Source: an uncultured Clostridium sp. (GTDB lineage: Bacteria > Bacillota > Clostridia > Clostridiales > Clostridiaceae). Taken from it: a DNA stretch of 27,971 bases. Location of the stretch: contig CALBDU010000048.1 in NCBI GenBank assembly GCA_937927335.1, forward strand, positions 1-27,971, given 5' to 3'. Below the pieces are notes generated by a model that saw only the letters and a list, made by a program, of their open reading frames with translations, searched no databases and was not told where the DNA came from. The position numbers and the translations under genes are program-made. Within the stretch, counting starts at the first letter, position 1, and each line of letters begins with the position of its first letter. This document shows positions 22,923-27,971 of the stretch, piece after piece.

Positions 22923-23963
22923 TTGGAGTACATCAAGGAGATTAACATAAACGAAGCAATTCTTCACATACTGGATAATAATTCAGACGAACCAATTTTA
23001 AATGAGTATACCTTAAGCCTGGATGAAGATGTATACAGATTTCTTCTGAGGCATATAGAAAAGGCTATTAGGGATGAAGAACTTCGGTATGCAGTTTTTA
23101 ATGAAGAAAGAAATATAGTAAAGGAGGTTTCCCAGGAATATTTAAATGGGCAGGAGAACATAGTTAATACCTCCAGGGAGATAGCCAGACAGATGTTCAC
23201 CTTGATGAAATCCAATGGCAATATACCCTCCTGTGACTTGGTGATGGTTTCCATATCCACTGAATATGGTCCTTTACTTGGAATTTTCAAAATGGACTAC
23301 ATAAAAAACTTTACACATAGTGTGGATTTCATTGATGAAAAGGTTGGTATAAGAATTTTACCAGAGTATACAGGATTGCCTTCAGGATCTCAAAAAGTCC
23401 AGAAATGTGCTTTTATTAAGCCAATAAGACAGGGACAGACCTTTGACCTGATGGTAATTGATAAGCAGAGTAAGGGGAAAGAAAGTGAAAAGACTGAATA
23501 TGGCTCCAGCTATTTTATAAATAAGTATCTGGGGTGTAGAATTGTTGATAATGAAAGGGATATGACCAAGGGCTTCGTTAAGGCTGCAGAAGATTGGACA
23601 AGAAAAAATTTAAGTGAAAATGCAGATAAGGCTGAAATTGTGAGAAGCACTATCAAAAGCAGCATTAAATCCGAGGAGGCCATTGATATAAAACAGCTTT
23701 CGGAAAATATATTCAATATACCAGAGGAAAGGGAAAGCTTTAATGAATATATAAGTTCCCAGGGAATCTGTGAAAAATTGGATGTAGACAGGGAATGGGT
23801 GGATAAAAAGCTTAAAAGAGTAAGGCTTAAGATCGATAATGATATAGATTTATATATAAACCATGATGTGTATACAGACAATAGCAGATTTGAAATTCAA
23901 AGAGTAGGGGACGGAAGCATAAATATTATTTTAAAGCATATAAAAAATTATATAGAAAAATAA
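22923..23963 (+). CDS. NdpA/YejK-family nucleoid-associated protein
   Basis: The 346-residue protein matches the 37-kDa nucleoid-associated protein family. Its N-terminus reads IKEININEAILHILDNNSDEPILNEYTLSLDEDVYRFLLRHIEKAIRD. The central strand region VMVSISTEYGPLLGIFKMDYIKNFTH and the ILPEYTGLPSGSQKVQKCAFIKP block follow. YejK in Enterobacteria associates with the nucleoid; the role in Firmicutes is unclear. Translation starts at TTG 22923, six bases after AAAGGAG. The family is patchily distributed and is sometimes found near defence or mobile genes. Here the context is ordinary chromosomal genes. Confidence 0.88.
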   Translation: MEYIKEININEAILHILDNNSDEPILNEYTLSLDEDVYRFLLRHIEKAIRDEELRYAVFNEERNIVKEVSQEYLNGQENIVNTSREIARQMFTLMKSNGNIPSCDLVMVSISTEYGPLLGIFKMDYIKNFTHSVDFIDEKVGIRILPEYTGLPSGSQKVQKCAFIKPIRQGQTFDLMVIDKQSKGKESEKTEYGSSYFINKYLGCRIVDNERDMTKGFVKAAEDWTRKNLSENADKAEIVRSTIKSSIKSEEAIDIKQLSENIFNIPEERESFNEYISSQGICEKLDVDREWVDKKLKRVRLKIDNDIDLYINHDVYTDNSRFEIQRVGDGSINIILKHIKNYIEK

Positions 23964-23992
23964 AGTCAGGAGATTTCCTGACTTTACTTATT
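23961..23992. terminator. Terminator between the NdpA-type gene and fba
   Basis: The stem AAAGTCAGGA/TCCTGACTTT (23962-23971 and 23976-23985) lies between convergent genes. The T-rich tract is good on the minus strand (TTTATTTTTC) and weaker on the plus strand. Confidence 0.85.
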
Positions 23993-24914
23993 ATAATTTA
24001 TTTCCAGATCCTAAAACCTCGTCGATTTTTCTTTCTACCAGCTCCTGAATATTTTTTCTGCCGGCCCCAAGATACTTTCTTGGATCAAATTCCTTTGGGT
24101 TTTCTGCAAATACTTTTCTGCAGGCTGCTGTCATTGCAAGCCTTAAATCAGTATCCATGTTGATTTTACAAACTGCCATGGAGGAAGCTTTTCTAAGCAT
24201 TTCTGCAGGAACTCCCTTGGCTCCGGATATATTGCCGCCAAACCTGTTGCAGGTTTCAACTGATTCGGCATCTACTGAGGATGCTCCATGAAGAACTATA
24301 GGGAAATCTGGCATTTTATTTTGAATTTCTTCAAGAATATCAAATCTTAATTTAGCTTCGCCTGCAAATTTATATGCACCATGGCTTGTTCCAATAGCTA
24401 TAGCTAATGAATCTACGCCAGTTCTTTTTACAAAATCTACAGCCTGATCAGGGTCGGTATAAATATGAACATCGCTTTTAACTTCATCTTCAACTCCTGC
24501 AAGCACTCCGAGCTCTGCTTCTACCACTACACCTCTGGCGTGGGCATAATCAACGACCTCCCTGGTTTTAGCAACGTTTTCCTCATATTCATAATGAGAG
24601 CCATCTATCATAACAGAAGTAAAACCGCATTCTATGGCAGCTTTGCAGGCTTCAAAATCAGCACCGTGGTCCAGGTGAAGGGCGATATCCACTCCTGAAT
24701 CTTCTACAGCTGCATCCACAAGGGCTTTCAGGTATTTAGGACCAGCATACTTCAATGCTCCAGTGGAAACCTGTATTATTACAGGAGATTGCTTTGCTTT
24801 TGCTGCGCTGACAACACCCTGAAGTATTTCCATATTATTAATATTAAAAGCGCCTACTGCATAATGACCTTCCAATGCTTTTTTAAACATTTCCTTTGTA
24901 GTAACTAATGGCAT
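23991..24914 (-). CDS. fba: Class II fructose-1,6-bisphosphate aldolase
   Basis: The zinc-dependent aldolase interconverts fructose 1,6-bisphosphate with dihydroxyacetone phosphate and glyceraldehyde 3-phosphate in glycolysis and gluconeogenesis. In 307 residues it has the class II signature ALHLDHG at 78-84, supplying the catalytic aspartate and a zinc histidine. The VVVEAELG glutamate region, GTSHGAYKF and VLHGASSV supply further zinc and phosphate contacts. GGAAGGTGG precedes the ATG. It is a single gene with its own candidate promoter and a terminator shared with the convergent neighbour. Confidence 0.97.
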   Translation of the reverse strand: MPLVTTKEMFKKALEGHYAVGAFNINNMEILQGVVSAAKAKQSPVIIQVSTGALKYAGPKYLKALVDAAVEDSGVDIALHLDHGADFEACKAAIECGFTSVMIDGSHYEYEENVAKTREVVDYAHARGVVVEAELGVLAGVEDEVKSDVHIYTDPDQAVDFVKRTGVDSLAIAIGTSHGAYKFAGEAKLRFDILEEIQNKMPDFPIVLHGASSVDAESVETCNRFGGNISGAKGVPAEMLRKASSMAVCKINMDTDLRLAMTAACRKVFAENPKEFDPRKYLGAGRKNIQELVERKIDEVLGSGNKL

Positions 24915-24951
24915 AAAAATCCACCTTCCTTTATTATTTATATCAATGTCT

Positions 24952-24980
24952 ATTATAATCTATTAACTAGCCATTTTCCA
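24952..24980 (-). promoter_or_regulatory. Candidate sigma-A promoter of fba
   Basis: On the minus strand TGGAAA (24980-24975), a 17-bp spacer and TATAAT (24957-24952) are found. The -35 is a partial match. Confidence 0.6.
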
Positions 24981-24991
24981 TAAATATTTCC

Positions 24992-25372
24992 TTAAAGGAT
25001 ATTTTGTAAATTTACTTTCTCCATCTCTTTTATATGTTTCAGGTAGAATTTTATTGTATGAACTGATGCCATGGCTTCATCACGATTTTTAAATTTAGCA
25101 TATTGTGTTAATTTCCAAAGCTCACTGTTTATGTTATCAATTTCAGCATGGTTTACAAATATGGAAATTACCTTGGAATAACCTTCCCAGTCACTCATAA
25201 GTTTCAAAGAGGTTCCATAGGCATTTTCCCAGGAGGAAGCTTCAATAAGACTCTCAAGCTGGCTGTCAACCTTATCCAGACTGTTGCAGGAATAATTGAG
25301 GTAATTTATGGAAAATAGTATTGATACCAATATTGCAATAAATATTAAAAAGGAAATAAGTACGTTTTTCAT
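24992..25372 (-). CDS. DUF4363-type membrane-anchored protein
   Basis: The 126-residue protein has one N-terminal membrane helix (NVLISFLIFIAILVSILFSINYL) and a helical, probably extracytoplasmic domain. The start is ATG 25372, one base after the stop of the DUF421 gene and eight bases after GGAGC. A longer frame from 25447 lies inside the DUF421 gene and lacks a suitable start context. DUF4363 genes commonly follow DUF421 genes in spore-forming Firmicutes, and the features seen agree with that family. Function unknown. Confidence 0.8.
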   Translation of the reverse strand: MKNVLISFLIFIAILVSILFSINYLNYSCNSLDKVDSQLESLIEASSWENAYGTSLKLMSDWEGYSKVISIFVNHAEIDNINSELWKLTQYAKFKNRDEAMASVHTIKFYLKHIKEMEKVNLQNIL

Positions 25373-25373
25373 T

Positions 25374-26057
25374 TTAATCAGCTCCTGATATTTTTTTCTG
25401 AATGAAAAGTTTTTCCTTGGAATCAAGAAGGGCAATAAATACTTCATTCTCAGACATGATATTCTGCTTCTTAAGCTTGCCTATGAGCCAGCTTTCATCC
25501 TTGTTTATTTTTTTCAGATTTTCTCTGTTGACCTTTCCATCCATAATTAATGTTACAGGAAGAGTATCCTGGCTGCATTTTATTTTCATATCTGACTTTG
25601 TCACAGCTGAGAGCTCTGTTTTGGGAACTACTGACAACTGTCCACTGGTTTCAAGTATGGCGCAATATATGTCCTCTATGTTATAGAAGCCTTTAAGCCG
25701 AAGCTCCTCCATTAGATCATTGAGGCTGAATTTCTGATGTTTAAGCTCCTTGGCATCAATAACACCATTCATTATCAGAATACTGGGCTTGCCGCAGAAA
25801 ATTTTTCTCATGGACTCGCTTTTCAACTGAAGGAATGAAGTTGATACCTGCAGGATAAGCAAGGTCACAATGGGTATTATTCCATGCATCAGCGGAAGTC
25901 TTGTGTCCTGCATGGGGAAGGATGCCAGTTCAGAAATCATTATGGCTGTAGCCAATTCGAAAGGCTGCAGCTGCCCAATCTGTTTTTTCCCCATGAGCCT
26001 CATGGTAATAACAACCACAAGGTATAATATAATAGTTCTAATTAACACAATAATCAT
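25374..26057 (-). CDS. DUF421 (YetF-type) membrane protein
   Basis: The 227-residue protein has three N-terminal membrane helices with the conserved MRLMGKKQIGQLQPFELATAIMISELAS block, then a cytosolic domain. KPSILIMNGVIDAKELKHQKFSLNDLMEELRLKG lies in the family-typical middle region. ATG 26057 is preferred because GGAGGTG is five bases upstream; GTG 26063 overlaps that site. Members in Bacillus (the YetF/YkjA/YrbG group) have been linked to spore properties, which I extend here only by analogy. It forms a pair with the DUF4363 gene. Confidence 0.9.
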   Translation of the reverse strand: MIIVLIRTIILYLVVVITMRLMGKKQIGQLQPFELATAIMISELASFPMQDTRLPLMHGIIPIVTLLILQVSTSFLQLKSESMRKIFCGKPSILIMNGVIDAKELKHQKFSLNDLMEELRLKGFYNIEDIYCAILETSGQLSVVPKTELSAVTKSDMKIKCSQDTLPVTLIMDGKVNRENLKKINKDESWLIGKLKKQNIMSENEVFIALLDSKEKLFIQKKISGAD

Positions 26058-26069
26058 AATCACACCTCC

Positions 26070-26329
26070 GGCTTATTTTCTGCATAAACGGAAAAATTAT
26101 TCGCTGCAGGTAAAATGCAGGACAAAAATAATGTAGCAAGCTTTAGGAATGGAACCCAATAAATGTGTAAAACGATCCACTTAAAAGTATTAACATGACA
26201 ATATATTGACTTTAATTTAATTAACCTTAAAAAAAAATAAAAATATCGTGACTAAAACTAAAATATATGTATAATTGAATAGGGTTCTTTTTTAATTATG
26301 GGTAAATTAATGAAGGGTTGGTGTATTAA
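26070..26329. other. Intergenic region between the divergent DUF421 and sdaAB genes
   Basis: These 260 bases hold the upstream regions of two divergent operons. A small hairpin CTGCA...TGCAG lies near 26104-26120 and a candidate sdaAB promoter is at 26248-26275. I see no protein gene and no recognised riboswitch. Confidence 0.5.
26248..26275 (+). promoter_or_regulatory. Candidate promoter of sdaAB-sdaAA
   Basis: GTGACT (26248-26253), a 16-bp spacer and a perfect TATAAT (26270-26275) lie 55 bases before the sdaAB start. The -35 is imperfect. Confidence 0.55.
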
Positions 26330-26995
26330 ATGAGAAATTACAGTTCATTTGACATCCTTGGTCCAATCATGATTGGTCCGTCGAGCTCTCACACAGCAGG
26401 TGCTGCAAGGCTTGGTAAAATTGCAGGAATAATAGCAGGAGGAGATATTAAAGATGTCAAATTCATGCTGCACGGATCTTTTGCTCAGACCTATAAGGGC
26501 CATGGTACAGACAAGGCTTTGGTAGCAGGTATTTTAGGTATGGATCCATGGGATGACAAACTTAAGACCTCCATGGAGTTAGCAAAAGAAAAGGGAATTA
26601 ATATAGCTTTTATCGGGACAGATTTAGGTGATGTTCATCCAAACACCGTTAAATTCATAATAACAAAAGCAGATGGTGAAGTTACACAAATAACAGGTTC
26701 TTCCATTGGCGGAGGGAATATAGTTATAACAGAGGTTGACGGCGACCAGATGGAATTCACAGGTGTATATCCTACCCTGGTGGTTAATCATATTGATGTA
26801 CCAGGGATGATACTGAAGGTTTGCGAGGTCTTCTACAGAAACAATATAAACATAGCTTTTGCAAAAGTATATAGAAGCAGCAAGGGTTCAAATGCTGCCA
26901 TGGTTTTTGAGGTGGACAGCTTCATACCAAAGGAAATTGTGGAAGAGATAAAGAAGATACCGAATATAAACAAAGTAAAAGCTATTAATCTATAA
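26330..26995 (+). CDS. sdaAB: L-serine dehydratase, beta subunit
   Basis: With the alpha subunit it forms the iron-sulfur L-serine dehydratase that deaminates serine to pyruvate and ammonia. The 221-residue subunit carries the N-terminal GPSSSHTAGAARLG motif (about 17-30) and a C-terminal ACT domain (about 150-221: VNHIDVPGMILKVCEVFYRNNINIAFAKVYR). The two-subunit arrangement is typical of Firmicutes, in contrast to the fused enterobacterial enzyme. The sdaAA start codon is 15 bases downstream, so one transcript is expected. Confidence 0.96.
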   Translation: MRNYSSFDILGPIMIGPSSSHTAGAARLGKIAGIIAGGDIKDVKFMLHGSFAQTYKGHGTDKALVAGILGMDPWDDKLKTSMELAKEKGINIAFIGTDLGDVHPNTVKFIITKADGEVTQITGSSIGGGNIVITEVDGDQMEFTGVYPTLVVNHIDVPGMILKVCEVFYRNNINIAFAKVYRSSKGSNAAMVFEVDSFIPKEIVEEIKKIPNINKVKAINL

Positions 26996-27010
26996 CCAGG
27001 AGGTGTAACA

Positions 27011-27883
27011 ATGGTTAATTTCGGATATGAATTAATAAATGTCTGCAAGGAAAGAAATCTTTCCATATGGGAATATACTCTAGATGAAGAGGTTAAGGAA
27101 ACCGGACTCTCCAGAGAAGAAATATTTGAAAAAATGAGAAAAAACCTTAAAGTAATGCAGGACTCAGCCGATTACGGTCTTAAAAACGATATAAGATCGG
27201 TAAGCGGCTTAATAGGAGGCGATGCATTAAAGCTTAATGGATATGCGGAAAATGGAAATACCCTTACAGGAAAATTCATGGTTAAGGCTATGGCCAGGGC
27301 ATTATCCTGTTCTGAAGTTAATGCCGCAATGGGAAGGATTGTTGCAGCTCCAACTGCAGGATCCTGTGGTATTATGCCTGCTGCTATAATCAGTGCAGGA
27401 GAGCAGCTTTGCAAGTCAGAGGATGAAATGGTTAAAGCTTTATTCACCGCTTCAGGAGTAGGTATAATTATAGCAAAAAATGCTACTATGGCTGGAGCAG
27501 AAGGAGGATGTCAGGCAGAATGCGGATCAGCTGCTGCTATGGCATCTGCAGCAGTTGTGGAAATGATGGGTGGAACTCCTGAACAAGCATTAAATGCTGC
27601 GGCTATTGTATTCAAAAATATACTGGGTCTTGTTTGCGATCCTATAGCAGGGCTGGTTGAAGTGCCTTGCGCAAAAAGGAATGCAGCTGGTACTGTAAGT
27701 GCTTTAACTACAGCGGATATGGTTATGGGAGGAGTTAACAGCAAGATTCCTTTTGATGATACTGTAGCTGCTATGTATAAAGTAGGAAGGTCACTGCCGT
27801 GCGAGCTGAGAGAAACAGCTCATGGAGGACTTGCAATAACAGAAACAGGACTGAAATTAAAAGAACAGATATTTGGTAAATAA
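27011..27883 (+). CDS. sdaAA: L-serine dehydratase, iron-sulfur alpha subunit
   Basis: This is the catalytic subunit, using a [4Fe-4S] cluster rather than PLP. The 290-residue protein has the APTAGSCGIMPA motif at 113-124. Cysteines C167 (GGCQAEC), C209 and C220 (CDPIAGLVEVPC) have spacing consistent with the family cluster ligands, an assignment I infer from family pattern. AGGAGG precedes the ATG by eight bases. It is the second gene of the sda operon and is closed by a strong terminator. Confidence 0.96.
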   Translation: MVNFGYELINVCKERNLSIWEYTLDEEVKETGLSREEIFEKMRKNLKVMQDSADYGLKNDIRSVSGLIGGDALKLNGYAENGNTLTGKFMVKAMARALSCSEVNAAMGRIVAAPTAGSCGIMPAAIISAGEQLCKSEDEMVKALFTASGVGIIIAKNATMAGAEGGCQAECGSAAAMASAAVVEMMGGTPEQALNAAAIVFKNILGLVCDPIAGLVEVPCAKRNAAGTVSALTTADMVMGGVNSKIPFDDTVAAMYKVGRSLPCELRETAHGGLAITETGLKLKEQIFGK

Positions 27884-27891
27884 TACAAGGT

Positions 27892-27927
27892 TACTGTGCA
27901 AACATGTTTTGCACAGTTTTTTTGTAT
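27892..27927 (+). terminator. Terminator of the sda operon
   Basis: The perfect stem ACTGTGCAAA/TTTGCACAGT (27893-27902 and 27908-27917) is followed by a T run. Confidence 0.9.
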
Positions 27928-27931
27928 TTAG

Positions 27932-27971
27932 AATACCCCACGTTAGACGTGGGGTTCGGTAGAGCTTTCAG
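27932..27971. mobile_element. Possible IS200/IS605-type element end, cut by window edge
   Basis: The perfect 8-bp hairpin CCCCACGT/ACGTGGGG (27936-27943 and 27947-27954) with a TAG loop is followed by TTCGGTAGAGCTTTCAG. Short GC-rich hairpins of this form followed by a GGTAG-type stretch occur at ends of IS200/IS605-family elements in Firmicutes. No transposase is in the window. The hairpin has no T run after it, so it is unlikely to be a terminator. Confidence 0.42.

Noticed and set aside
26169..26180. Twelve bases AAAACGATCCAC shared with the raiA-motif RNA (5736-5747)
   Set aside because: Flanks do not match and no comparable fold surrounds the second copy. Chance 12-base matches are expected in a window of this size.
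1..27971. CRISPR array, prophage or defence island
   Set aside because: No regularly spaced repeats, integrase, phage structural genes or recognisable defence nucleases were seen. NdpA alone is not enough.

Overview
The window is AT-rich, with strong AGGAGG-type ribosome binding sites, consensus sigma-A promoters, and S-box, FMN and T-box riboregulators. It also has a secA-prfB pair, ECF-type riboflavin uptake and two-subunit Fe-S serine dehydratase. Together these point to a low-GC Firmicute, most likely a Clostridium-like member of the Clostridia. Nearly all of it is ordinary chromosomal core. The only hint of a mobile element is a hairpin at the extreme right edge.

Left part (1-5684, plus strand). 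A tRNA cluster, Tyr (cut by the window edge), Thr and Tyr, ends in a terminator. A promoter and SAM-I riboswitch then control metK. A recD2-comFA-like-comFC block follows with overlapping genes. The ComFA-like protein has lost its ATP-binding P-loop and part of motif VI.

5650-6600. A sigma-A promoter whose -10 box contains the comFC stop codon drives a structured RNA of about 200 nt that ends in its own terminator. The downstream gene is hpf (raiA), with its own candidate promoter. Position, size and the closing helix identify the RNA as a raiA-motif RNA.

6650-13440. secA has its own promoter. It is followed by prfB, read through a +1 programmed frameshift, then by tex, and then by an FMN riboswitch controlling ribU.

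13460-16856. A FliK-like protein and an orphan FlhB C-terminal-domain protein (YlqG/YlqH type) are followed by a calcineurin-like phosphoesterase. The RelQ-type alarmone synthetase stands next to them and has a C-terminal extension.

16858-22348 (minus strand). leuS lies under a T-box with a CUC (Leu) specifier. Next come tRNA-Gln(CTG) and an operon of a CYTH-domain protein, a DUF5685-type protein, a J-domain/TPR protein with a cysteine-rich tail, and a small membrane protein. A divergent promoter region, apparently sharing one palindromic -35 box, separates this operon from a membrane protein and an NdpA-family nucleoid protein on the plus strand.

23960-27971. fba and a DUF421-DUF4363 pair lie on the minus strand. 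The L-serine dehydratase operon sdaAB-sdaAA lies on the plus strand. The final 40 bases hold a CCCCACGT/ACGTGGGG hairpin resembling an IS200/IS605 end.

The observations most worth following are the free-standing raiA RNA, the ATPase-dead ComFA homologue, the FliK/FlhB-like pair with no flagellar genes nearby, and the CYTH/DUF5685/J-protein operon.
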